Positions 47,601 through 55,408 of a DNA stretch of 64,000 nt are shown piece after piece. The position numbers were made by a program, and so were the translations under genes. Within the stretch, counting starts at the first letter, position 1; each line of letters opens with the position of its first letter. Below the pieces are notes generated by a model. It was not told where the DNA came from and did no database searches. It saw nothing but the letters and a program-made list of their open reading frames with translations. The DNA is from Frateuria soli (lineage in GTDB: Bacteria > Pseudomonadota > Gammaproteobacteria > Xanthomonadales > Rhodanobacteraceae), in assembly GCF_021117385.1 (NCBI RefSeq), contig NZ_CP088252.1, positions 744,001 through 808,000 of the forward strand, written 5' to 3'.

Positions 47601-50600
47601 CCGAAGGTCGCGCACGTGCTGTTCGACCCGCACGCGGAAGATCTGTCTGCCGAACTTCCCGAAGACGCCGCCGTCGCCGCGGCGCTCGATGCGGGCCTGG
47701 ACGACGTGCTGGGCGATCCGGTGGCGACCGATACGACCTACGCGGATCAGGCCCCGGCCGGGCACGACGAACATGACGAGTACGCGGGCGAACTGCTTGC
47801 CGCGCTCGACGCATTCGACCTGGAAACCGCCGGCGCAAGCGGTTCGGTCGAGAGTCCGGCAATCGATGCCGGCCAGGCGGACGACGAACAGAGCCTGGCT
47901 GCGCTGCTGGACAGCCTGTTGAACGAGCCGGCCGATGGCCAGTCGCTTGTGACGTTGGATGCCGGCGCAAAGGACGAGGGCGAGGCCGGACTGGGCGAAG
48001 TGACGGAACTGTCGCTGGAGTCCGATGCGCAAGGGCTGGAACCGGAGGCATCGGTCGAGGCGGTCGACGAACTGGATGCCGCCACGCTGTTGCCCGAACC
48101 GCTTGAGGTGTCGCAGGAGCCGGTCGAAGCGGAGGTTGCCTCCGCGCACGAGGAAGCCTTCGAGGCCGAGGAGTCCATGTCGGCCGAGGCCACGGAAGAA
48201 GTCGCCGACGAGGTTCCGGACGCACCGGTCGCTGCCGACATCGAAGCAAGCCAGACCATCGATAATCCGACCGCGGCCGCGTTCGAACCGTTCGTGCCGG
48301 TCGCCATCGACAACGCGCCGGCGCAACCGTGGATTGGCCAGATCGATCCGGACCTGCTGGAGATCTTCACCGAGGAAGCGAACGAGCTGCTCGACCATGC
48401 CGACGGCCTGCTGGCCGAATGGCGTGCCGAGCCCGCCGAGACGTCGCACGCCACCGGCCTTCAGCGCGATCTGCACACCCTCAAGGGCGGCGCCCGCATC
48501 GCCGGGCTGGTGCCGGTGGGCGACCTGACCCATGCCATCGAGACGCTGCTGGAGAAGCCGGTCGCCGAGCGCGACACCGCGCAGCTCATCGGTGCGCTCG
48601 AGGCGGGCTTCGATACTCTGCATTCGCTGGTCAAGCGGGTTTCGCAGGGCCAGCCGATCGAGTATCCGCAGGCCCTGATCGAGCGCCTGCTCGCGTTGGC
48701 GGGCGAGGAAGCCCTGGCCAACGAAGGCCACGACGCCGCGCCCGCCACGACGCCGTCGGCCCGTCTGCCGTCCGCGCCGTTGCCGGAGCTGCTGCCCGAG
48801 CTGCTGCCCGAGCGCGAAGACGAGGAAGTCCGCTCCACCCAGGAGCAGATCCGCGTCCGCGCGGAACTGCTCGACAACCTGGTGAACCACGCCGGCGAGG
48901 TTGCGATCTACCGCTCGCGCCTGGAGCAGCAGGTCGCCGGCTACCGCTTCAACCTGGTCGAGCTCGACCAGACCGTGCAGCGCCTGCGCAGCCAGCTGCG
49001 CATGCTAGAGATCGAGACCGAGGCGCAGATCATCGCGCGCTTCCAGCGCGAGCATCGCGAGGCCGGCATCGGCGTGTTCGATCCGCTCGAACTCGACCGC
49101 TTCTCGCAGTTGCAGCAGTACTCGCGTGCGCTGGCCGAGTCGGTGTCCGACCTTGTTTCGATCCAGAACATGCTGGACGAACTCACCCGCCAGTCCGAGA
49201 CCCTGCTGATCCAGCAGTCGCGCGTCAGCGCCGAATTGCAGGATGGCCTCTTGCGCACCCGCATGCTGCCGTTCGACACGATGGTGCCGAACCTGCGCCG
49301 CACGCTTCGCCAGGCCGCGCAGGAAGAAGGCAAGAGCGCCCAGCTGTACGTGGAGGGCGCGCACGGCGAAATGGACCGCAACCTGCTCGACCGCATCAAG
49401 GCGCCGTTCGAGCACATGCTGCGCAACGCCATCGCGCACGGTATCGAGTCGCCCGCCGACCGCCGCAAGGCGGGCAAGCCGACCGAGGGTGCGGTCCGCA
49501 TCCGCGTGGCCCGCGAGGCCACCGAGGTGGTGGTTCGCGTCAGCGACGATGGCCGCGGCCTGGACCGCGAGGCGATCCGCGCCCGCGCGATCGAGCGTGG
49601 CCTGCTTCGCGCCGATTCGCGTCCCAGCGAAGACCAGTTGCTCAGCCTGATCACCCAGACCGGCTTCTCGACCGCCAGCCACGTCACCCAGCTCGCCGGG
49701 CGCGGCGTCGGCATGGACGTGGTCGCCAACGAGATCAAGCAGCTCGGCGGTTCGCTGGCGATCGAGTCGCAGCAGGGCCAGGGCACCACCTTCATCCTGC
49801 GCCTGCCGTTCACCCTCGCGGTGACCCAGGCCATCGTGGTGCGCATCGGCGAGGCGACCTTCGCCATCCCGATGACCTCGGTGCAGGGCGTGGCCCGGAT
49901 CAACCCCGACGACCTTGCCGCACGCCTGGGCGAGGAACGCCCGACGTTCGAGTACAACGGCGATGCCTACGGCATCCACGACCTGGCCGATCTGCTCGGC
50001 CTGCAACCCAACCCGGTGATCGAGGAAGAGCAGCTGCCGCTGCTGCTGACCCGCGCCGGCGACCTGCGCGCGGCGATCCGGATCGACGCGGTGATCGGCT
50101 CGCGCGAGATCGTGGTCAAGTCGGTCGGTCCGCAGGTCAGCTCGGTGCCGGGCGTGCTCGGCGCGACCATCATGGGCGACGGCTCGGTGCTGATCATTCT
50201 CGACCTGCCGCCGCTGGTCCGCCACGGCATCGCCCGTCGCGAGCAGCGCCTGGCCGACGGCCTGAGCGCCGTGGCCTCGCCGTTGATCGAAGAGCAGCGC
50301 GCCAAGCCGCTGGTGATGGTGGTCGACGACTCGATCACCATGCGCAAGGTCACCGGCCGCGTGCTGGAGCGCCACGACTACGAGGTGTTTACCGCGAAGG
50401 ATGGCGTCGACGCGCTGGAGAAGCTGCACGACCGCGTGCCGGACATGATGCTGCTCGACATCGAGATGCCGCGCATGGACGGCTACGAGCTGGCCACGCA
50501 GATGAAGGCGGACCCGCGCCTGCGCGATGTGCCGATCATCATGATCACCTCGCGCACCGGTGACAAACACCGCCAGCGCGCGTTCGACATCGGCGTCGAC

Positions 50601-50699
50601 CGCTACCTCGGCAAGCCCTACCAGGAAGCCGAGCTGCTGGGGCAGATCGCCGAAGTGCTGGAGCAGCGCGCGATGGTGACGGAGGCTGTCCATGGCTGA
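44607..50699 (+). CDS. chpA: Chemotaxis hybrid histidine kinase ChpA (PilL)
   Basis: A 2030-aa CheA-type hybrid kinase that phosphorylates PilG and PilH. Four Hpt-like sites are visible: H51 (HQVQGTL, variant), H730 (FHTLKGSGR, canonical), H915 (HTLHGAIAM, with His in place of the usual Lys), H1290 (HTLKGGARI, canonical). A 200-residue acidic, Ala/Glu-rich linker (about 1020-1230) separates the third and fourth. Dimerisation helices follow (AELLDNLVNHAGEVAIYRSR), then the ATPase domain (N1607 in LRNAIAHG; GRGVGMDVV), a CheW-like module (about 1740-1875) and a C-terminal receiver with D1951. The P. aeruginosa homologue is longer with more Hpt domains. It overlaps chpB by 8 bp. Confidence 0.97.
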   Translation: MRLQDHIDFTTLQWVKPELDETLARAREALESYVENPGKREVMRACVDHLHQVQGTLRMVELYGAAMVAEEMETLAICLLEDHIRQRDDAFGALMRGLMQLPDYLERLSGGHRDVPVVLLPLLNDLRTSRDQQALSEAALFSPNLEQALPVQAPGAQGEVDVAAQRSAITALRLRFQQQLLAWFRGQNAPQQLVGMRETLLGIAGRCWTVPGRRLWWIAAGVLEGLEQGMLKSHAAEIRQLIGKVDRNIRQLVEQGEASLRGGDADELAGKLLYIVAQARQASPQMALLKQTYRLDSLLPDAAELEHARGSMSGHNRALLDSVSKALKEDLLRVKEALDLFLRQSDGDPAQLAAQGEVLERVGDTLGMLALAVPRRVVNEQRRVLEEIVHKVRTPDEGVLLDVAGALLYVESSLDDHIESLGAEDGLAGEALPAEGEAVPALPRSEARSILASLMQEAIANTARVKDAIVAFVEAGWDLAQLNGTPALMDEVAGAMRMLSAPRPSELAEGIGRFIGNEMLVDRRVPGSAQMDHLADALAALEYYLEAAREHRGGLEHILDVAEHSLGSLGYWPLPAARAAEVYETPAPAPTPAVADEPSEPSLSEPVSLATGDGLDDLMIGSSEPLQPGAHELAGLRLAQTESLNVEPGAGEEGDWVEIEEEVLEEVPVADALAGNAGFQIGTEGIDDDIREIFLEEMQEEIDNLRNAEQAWLADPAQLAAITPIRRSFHTLKGSGRLVGASVLGEFAWKVENMLNRVLDATIQPHDGVQALVHAAIDALPQLLVALKGEGTPSAPLAAIMATADRLAAGEMARISDHAPVGTQTVRRVVRRRVPRLDAAVDAVPVAVHTDHTAAADVPSAPVEAIALPVMPPVDPVLLEILRSEVAQYLQAIRAALARADGELRVDDALLRAVHTLHGAIAMVDIPLLTQLLSPLESLLKRLRAASQPLSEEGTRLLAQSADVVDHVMAQFDVAEPQLPSVDALTARLIELRDSQPEPKVAHVLFDPHAEDLSAELPEDAAVAAALDAGLDDVLGDPVATDTTYADQAPAGHDEHDEYAGELLAALDAFDLETAGASGSVESPAIDAGQADDEQSLAALLDSLLNEPADGQSLVTLDAGAKDEGEAGLGEVTELSLESDAQGLEPEASVEAVDELDAATLLPEPLEVSQEPVEAEVASAHEEAFEAEESMSAEATEEVADEVPDAPVAADIEASQTIDNPTAAAFEPFVPVAIDNAPAQPWIGQIDPDLLEIFTEEANELLDHADGLLAEWRAEPAETSHATGLQRDLHTLKGGARIAGLVPVGDLTHAIETLLEKPVAERDTAQLIGALEAGFDTLHSLVKRVSQGQPIEYPQALIERLLALAGEEALANEGHDAAPATTPSARLPSAPLPELLPELLPEREDEEVRSTQEQIRVRAELLDNLVNHAGEVAIYRSRLEQQVAGYRFNLVELDQTVQRLRSQLRMLEIETEAQIIARFQREHREAGIGVFDPLELDRFSQLQQYSRALAESVSDLVSIQNMLDELTRQSETLLIQQSRVSAELQDGLLRTRMLPFDTMVPNLRRTLRQAAQEEGKSAQLYVEGAHGEMDRNLLDRIKAPFEHMLRNAIAHGIESPADRRKAGKPTEGAVRIRVAREATEVVVRVSDDGRGLDREAIRARAIERGLLRADSRPSEDQLLSLITQTGFSTASHVTQLAGRGVGMDVVANEIKQLGGSLAIESQQGQGTTFILRLPFTLAVTQAIVVRIGEATFAIPMTSVQGVARINPDDLAARLGEERPTFEYNGDAYGIHDLADLLGLQPNPVIEEEQLPLLLTRAGDLRAAIRIDAVIGSREIVVKSVGPQVSSVPGVLGATIMGDGSVLIILDLPPLVRHGIARREQRLADGLSAVASPLIEEQRAKPLVMVVDDSITMRKVTGRVLERHDYEVFTAKDGVDALEKLHDRVPDMMLLDIEMPRMDGYELATQMKADPRLRDVPIIMITSRTGDKHRQRAFDIGVDRYLGKPYQEAELLGQIAEVLEQRAMVTEAVHG

Positions 50700-52494
50700 G
50701 GCGGCACCGGCAGTCGCGCTGCTGTTCGACGAGGCGGGCCTGGGTGAGCAGTTGCGCAACGCCCTGCACGAACGCGGCGCGCGGATCGTGCACGAGGGAC
50801 CACTCCAGGGCCTCAGCCGCGAGCTGCTGTCCTCGATCGGCGCCGACGTGCTGGTGCTCAACCTCGACGACGAGGACGACAGTGCGCTGGACCGGCTGGA
50901 CGAGGCCCTGGAAGGCGATCGCCCGCGCGTGGTCTTCAACGATGCCCAGTCCAGCCGCCGTCTGGAGGGCTGGGATCGGGCACGCTGGGCACGCCACCTG
51001 GCGATGAAAGTGCTGGCGATCGGTGATGCCGACCCGCCGCGCCCACCCGCCCCGGCGGAAGTCGTGCCCGAAAGCCCCGCCGCGCTCGTCGCCGAGCCGG
51101 TGGTGGACGATCGTGCCAGCGGCCTCGACGAGGGGCCCCATGTGGACGAGGAAGCGCGCCAGGCGGCCGTATCCGAAACCCTGGCGGCCGAGCTGGAAGC
51201 CCTGCTTGCTTCCGATGCCCAGGCGCCGGAGGCCGACGATTTTGGTTCCGGTCTCAACTACGAGGCCGGTGAGGGCGTGGACTTGCACGATGGCAGCTTC
51301 GGGGCCGCCATCGACACCGAAACCTTGGCCGCCGACGAGGACGCCCCCACGGTGCCGGCCATGGAGATCGAGGCGGTTGCCGAGGCCGGCTCGTCGGTCG
51401 CGCTCGAGCTTGCATCCATCGACGACGCAGAGCCTGACGCGACGGCCACGGCTGAACCCGGTTCCCTCGCGCAAGCGCCGGCGCACGCTTCATTCCAGCT
51501 CGACCACCTGGAACTGGCGCCGATCGGGGACGAAGCGGCGCCCGCCGTCGTCCGCGCAGCGGCCGCGCCGGTCGCTACGGTACGTCTTTCCGACAACTGG
51601 ACACTGCTCGACGACGAAGCACCCGCGACCACGCCGGCGATCGCGCCCGACCAGCCGGCCGCGGCCAGTTTCGGCATCGAGAAAATCAGCGCGGCGGACT
51701 ATCTCGCACCGGAGACCGGGCCCACCGGCGAGCCGGTCAGCCCGGGCGAGTTCGGCATCGAGAAAGTCAGTGCCGCCGACTATCTCGCCCCGGAGGCCGA
51801 CGATGGCGCTTCGCCGGTGCTTCCCGGCCTGAGCCTGGAACTGGTTTCGATGGAGGAGGCGATCGCCCCGCAGCATTTCGCCTCTTCGCACGAGATGGCG
51901 CCCGAGACACCGGTCAGCCTGCTGAAGCAGTTGGTGGTGGTCGGCGCCACCACCGAAAGCACCGCTTCGGTCGGCGAGTTTCTCGCCGCGTTGCCGGCTG
52001 GCCTGCGCGCCACCGTGCTGCATACCCAGCATCTGGCCGGTCGCCCGGCGGATGGCCTGGTCGAGTACTTCGCCTCCCAGTGCGCGCTGCCGGTGCGCCT
52101 GGCCGAGTCGGGCCTGCGGGCTGGCCCGGGCGAGGTGATCGTGGTGCCTTCCGACCGCCAGGTGACCCTGCGTCGCGACGGCTCGATCCAGCTTCAGCCG
52201 GTCGAGGCAGGCGCGGCACATGCGCCGTCCATCGATGCCAGCTTCTCCCAGGCCGCCGAGGCCTTCGGCGACGACCTGATCGCCATCGTGTTCGCCGGCC
52301 GCTCCACCGATGCGGTCGCCGGTTGCCAGGCCGTGCACGATTGCGGCGGCCAGGTCTGGGTCGAAGCCAGCGGCGGGGCGCACGCGTCCGATATGGTCAG
52401 CGGTGTGCTGGCCGAGAACCTGTCACATCATGCCGGCACGCCGCGCGAACTGGCGGCGCGCCTGGCCGAGCACTCTCCGGAAGGTCAGCCATGA
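50692..52494 (+). CDS. chpB: Degenerate CheB-like protein (ChpB position)
   Basis: A 600-aa protein in three parts. (1) Residues 1-110 look like a receiver, but N57 (VLVLNLDDED) occupies the phospho-acceptor Asp place. (2) Residues about 115-400 form an acidic, low-complexity linker with a tandem motif FGIEK-S-AADYLAPE at 327-341 and 354-368. (3) Residues about 410-600 follow CheB methylesterase (VVVGATTESTASVGEFLAAL; LHTQHLAG; FAGRSTDAVAG), keeping His447 and Asp540 but with Thr420 where the nucleophilic Ser (GAST) is expected. It is probably not a normal phospho-activated esterase. It starts 8 bp inside chpA and its stop overlaps chpC (ATGA). Confidence 0.85.
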   Translation: MAEAAPAVALLFDEAGLGEQLRNALHERGARIVHEGPLQGLSRELLSSIGADVLVLNLDDEDDSALDRLDEALEGDRPRVVFNDAQSSRRLEGWDRARWARHLAMKVLAIGDADPPRPPAPAEVVPESPAALVAEPVVDDRASGLDEGPHVDEEARQAAVSETLAAELEALLASDAQAPEADDFGSGLNYEAGEGVDLHDGSFGAAIDTETLAADEDAPTVPAMEIEAVAEAGSSVALELASIDDAEPDATATAEPGSLAQAPAHASFQLDHLELAPIGDEAAPAVVRAAAAPVATVRLSDNWTLLDDEAPATTPAIAPDQPAAASFGIEKISAADYLAPETGPTGEPVSPGEFGIEKVSAADYLAPEADDGASPVLPGLSLELVSMEEAIAPQHFASSHEMAPETPVSLLKQLVVVGATTESTASVGEFLAALPAGLRATVLHTQHLAGRPADGLVEYFASQCALPVRLAESGLRAGPGEVIVVPSDRQVTLRRDGSIQLQPVEAGAAHAPSIDASFSQAAEAFGDDLIAIVFAGRSTDAVAGCQAVHDCGGQVWVEASGGAHASDMVSGVLAENLSHHAGTPRELAARLAEHSPEGQP

Positions 52495-52982
52495 GCGAAC
52501 AACCCCTGCCGCGCGAAATCCGCTGCGTCCTCGTGCCGGTGGGCCAGCTGCGCCTGTTGCTGCCCAATGCGACCGTCGCCGAAGTGATCACCCTGCCGAC
52601 TCCCGAGCCGGTCGAGGGCGCTCCCGACTGGCTGCTTGGCCGCATCGCCTGGCGCGGCTGGCGCGTGCCGCTGGTGTCTTTCACCAAGCTTGCCGGTGCG
52701 CCCGAGGGCGATGCCGACCTGGCCGTCCGCGTGGCAGTGCTCAAGGCCCTGGGCAACAACGCCAGGCTGCCGTTCGTCGCGGTGCTGACGCAGGGCTTCC
52801 CCCGCCTGACCACGCTCAACGCGGAGCTGATCATTCCCACCCACGACGGCGCGCCGCTGCCGCCTGGCGTAAAGGCGCAGGTGCTGGTTCGCGACGACAT
52901 CGCGGTCATCCCGGACCTTGAGGGCATCGAGGGGGAACTGGCCACGCTGCTCAGCCTGGACGAGCAGGCCGGCGCCGCCTGA
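52491..52982 (+). CDS. chpC: CheW-like protein ChpC
   Basis: A 163-aa CheW-domain protein, last gene of the Chp operon. Segments: REIRCVLVPVGQLRLLLPNA, VEGAPDWLLGRIAWRGWRVP, LTTLNAELIIPTHD, QVLVRDDIAVIPDLEGIE. It is a second adaptor, in P. aeruginosa not strictly required for twitching. It starts inside the chpB stop. A 164-bp gap to the convergent rsmE follows and holds GC-rich dyads but no clear terminator. pilK, chpD and chpE of the P. aeruginosa cluster are not seen in this window. Confidence 0.93.
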   Translation: MSEQPLPREIRCVLVPVGQLRLLLPNATVAEVITLPTPEPVEGAPDWLLGRIAWRGWRVPLVSFTKLAGAPEGDADLAVRVAVLKALGNNARLPFVAVLTQGFPRLTTLNAELIIPTHDGAPLPPGVKAQVLVRDDIAVIPDLEGIEGELATLLSLDEQAGAA

Positions 52983-53146
52983 GCGGCCGCGCCAGGCAGG
53001 CCGGATAGCCGCGCGCGTCGGGCGCGGCCCACGGGACGTGGTCCAGGCACCACCCGACCGCATATGTCCAACCCGCTCTCGCCGGAGGGTGGTGAAGGTA
53101 CCGGCCGGGTGGTCGCCGATACCGTGGCCGTCCGTAGCGATCCCGC

Positions 53147-53881
53147 CTAGATATCCCCGTGCCACGCCTGCAGCGCCGCCAGCGCCGCGAGCCCCGCCGT
53201 CTCGGTACGCAGGATGCGTGGTCCAAGCCGCAGACCCGCAAAGCCGGCATTCCCGAGGCTGGCCACGTCGCGCTCGCCGAGCCCGCCTTCCGGACCCACC
53301 ACCAGCAGGCCGCCGGCCGGACCGAAGGCAAGCCCGCGTGGTGACTGGTCGCCCTCGGGCAGCAGTGCCAGGCGTACCGCGCCATCCTGCGGCAGCGAAG
53401 CGAGCCAGGCCTCCAGCGTCTGCGTCGGCATGACCACCGGCAGCCGGGCGCGGCCGCTCTGCTCGCAGGCACTGGCCACGACGGCTCGCCAGTGCGCCAG
53501 GCGCTTTTCCGCACGCGACGGATCGAGCCGGACTTCCGAGCGCTCGGTCAGCAGCGGCACGATGCGGGCGACGCCCAGCTCTGTCGCCTTCTGCACGATC
53601 AGGTCCATCTTCTCGCCGCGCGCGACGCCCTGGGCCAGCGTGAGCGGCAATGGGGATTCGTTGGCGACCGCCTGCCTGTCGCCGACGCGCGCGCGCACTT
53701 CGCGCTTGCCGAGCTGGGTGATGACCGCCTCGTAATCGTGGCCGTCACCATTGAACAGCAGCAGTGGCGCGCCCTCGCCCAGGCGCAGCACGCGCCCCAC
53801 GTGCTCGCCCGCCTGTGGCGGCAGGCTCAGCTCGATGCCTGGGGCAAGTGGCGCTTCGACGTAGATGCGGGTCGTACGCAT
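53147..53881 (-). CDS. rsmE: 16S rRNA (uracil1498-N3)-methyltransferase
   Basis: SPOUT-fold methyltransferase of 244 aa that makes m3U1498 in 16S rRNA. Segments: HVGRVLRLGEGAPLLLFNGD (PUA-like N-domain), LAQGVARGEKMDLIVQKATE, LGVARIVPLLTERSEV, GLLVVGPEGGLGERDV (SAM knot) and LGPRILRTETAGLAALAALQ. Length is as in E. coli. It follows bioA by 74 bp on the same strand. Confidence 0.96.
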   Translation of the reverse strand: MRTTRIYVEAPLAPGIELSLPPQAGEHVGRVLRLGEGAPLLLFNGDGHDYEAVITQLGKREVRARVGDRQAVANESPLPLTLAQGVARGEKMDLIVQKATELGVARIVPLLTERSEVRLDPSRAEKRLAHWRAVVASACEQSGRARLPVVMPTQTLEAWLASLPQDGAVRLALLPEGDQSPRGLAFGPAGGLLVVGPEGGLGERDVASLGNAGFAGLRLGPRILRTETAGLAALAALQAWHGDI

Positions 53882-53955
53882 GGAGGGTCCTGGCAGTGGG
53901 CGGCTGGCAATGGCGGGTCAGCGGCCCGCGTACGGGCGGCCGCGCCGTGGAATGG

Positions 53956-55359
53956 TCACGCCACCGCGCGCGCGATGCCGGCGATGGCCACGTCCACCAG
54001 GTGGTCGATATCCCCCGTGGTGACGACATACGGCGGCATGAAGTACACCACGTTGCCCAGCGGCCGCAGCAGCGCCTGGTTCTCCAGTCCGTGCAGGTAG
54101 ACGCGCATGCCGCGCCGTTCGGTCGAGGGCCATGGCCTGCGCGTGCGCTTGTCGGCGACCAGCTCGACCGCGGCGATCATGCCGGTCTGGCGCACGTCGG
54201 CCACGTTCGGGTGGTCGCGCAGCGGCGCGAGCCTTTTCCCCAGGTGCGCGGCCAGCGCGCGATTGCGTTCCAGCACCGGTTCGTCGCGGAAGATCGCCAG
54301 CGTCTCCAGCGCCACGCGACAGGCCAGCGGGTTGCCGGTGTAGCTGTGCGAATGCAGGAAGGCCTTGCCGGCGTTGTATTCGGCATAGAAGGCCGCGTAA
54401 ACGGCCTCGGTCGTGAGCACCGCCGCGAGCGGCAAGGTGCCGCCGGTCAATCCCTTGGACAGACACATGAAATCCGGGGCCACGCCAGCCCTTCGACCAG
54501 GCTCGGGACACGCCTGCTCGCAGGCGAACAGCGTCCCGGTGCGGCCGAAGCCGACCGCGATCTCGTCGGCGATGAAGTGCACGGCGAACTCGTCGCACAG
54601 CCGACGCAGGCCGGCCAGGTAATCGGGGTGGTACATGCGCATGCCGCCGGCGCATTGCACCAGCGGCTCGACGATCACCGCGCAGGTTTCATGTGCGTGG
54701 CGTTCGAGCAGGGCGCGCAGTTCGTCCAGCCGTCGGGCCGCGACCTGGGCCGGCGTCTCTCCCGGCTCGCCTTCGTAGGCGTCCGGCGAAGGCGCCAGGA
54801 TCGGCGTCAGCAACAAGGGTGCATAGGTCTTGCGATACAGCGCCACGTCGCTGACCGACAGCGCGCCCAGCGTCTCGCCGTGATAGCTGCCGGTCAGCGC
54901 GATGAAGCGCGTCTTCTCGCCGTGTCCCTGGTTGAGCCAGTAGTGGAAGCTCATCTTGAGCGCCACCTCGACCGCGGCGGAACCGATGTCGGCGTAGAAC
55001 ACGCGCTCCAGTCCCGGCGGCGCGACGCGCACGAGCTCCTCGGCCAGAGCGATCGCCGGCTCATGGGTGAAACCGGCGAAGATCACGTGCTCCAGCCGCT
55101 GCGCCTGGTCGGCCAGCGCCGCGGCCAGGCGCGGGTTCGCATGGCCGAAGATGTTGGTCCACCAGGAACTGACGCCATCCAGGTAGCGGCGTCCGTCGGC
55201 ATCGAACAGCCACGCGCCCTCCCCGCGCACGATCGGCACCATCGGGATGTGCTCGTGGTCGTGCATTTGCGTGCAGGGGTGCCACACGTGCCTGAGATCG
55301 CGCGCGGCCAGCGCGGCGTTGCCGGCCATGGCCGGCGTGTCGGGGGAGGGGGCGTCCAT
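53956..55359 (-). CDS. bioA: Adenosylmethionine-8-amino-7-oxononanoate aminotransferase with small insertion
   Basis: PLP aminotransferase of 467 aa in biotin synthesis: converts KAPA to DAPA using SAM as amino donor. HPCTQMHDHEHIPM (start), GVSSWWTNIFGHANPRLA, ALTGSYHGETLGALSV, FIADEIAVGFGRTGTLFACE and LSKGLTGGTLPLAAVL (PLP Lys) are all present. Between CEQA and GVAPD is an unusual run CPEPGRRA (residues 284-291), in frame, looking like a 24-nt insertion. The gene is divergent from the GspN-like gene with 49 bp between starts. A longer frame to 55689 reads through that neighbour and is rejected. Confidence 0.95.
   Translation of the reverse strand: MDAPSPDTPAMAGNAALAARDLRHVWHPCTQMHDHEHIPMVPIVRGEGAWLFDADGRRYLDGVSSWWTNIFGHANPRLAAALADQAQRLEHVIFAGFTHEPAIALAEELVRVAPPGLERVFYADIGSAAVEVALKMSFHYWLNQGHGEKTRFIALTGSYHGETLGALSVSDVALYRKTYAPLLLTPILAPSPDAYEGEPGETPAQVAARRLDELRALLERHAHETCAVIVEPLVQCAGGMRMYHPDYLAGLRRLCDEFAVHFIADEIAVGFGRTGTLFACEQACPEPGRRAGVAPDFMCLSKGLTGGTLPLAAVLTTEAVYAAFYAEYNAGKAFLHSHSYTGNPLACRVALETLAIFRDEPVLERNRALAAHLGKRLAPLRDHPNVADVRQTGMIAAVELVADKRTRRPWPSTERRGMRVYLHGLENQALLRPLGNVVYFMPPYVVTTGDIDHLVDVAIAGIARAVA
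54487..54510. repeat. 24-nt in-frame insertion within bioA
   Basis: AGCCCTTCGACCAGGCTCGG followed by GACA. It encodes CPEPGRRA on the minus strand, at a place where I expect BioA proteins to read CEQAG directly. The sequence resembles CCTTCGACAAGCTCAGGACA-like palindromic elements I recall from several bacterial genomes, where they appear both between and inside genes. The frame is kept. Confidence 0.55.
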
Positions 55360-55408
55360 CCCGCTATGATCGGCGTTGCGGCGTGGCCGCTCAAGATCGA
55401 GGACCAAA

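Noticed and set aside
44466-48890. 1474-codon open frame on the minus strand opposite chpA
   Set aside because: GC-rich DNA removes stop codons in some antisense frames. The translation is His/Arg/Gln-rich and repetitive, has no ribosome site and mirrors a gene whose domains are clear.
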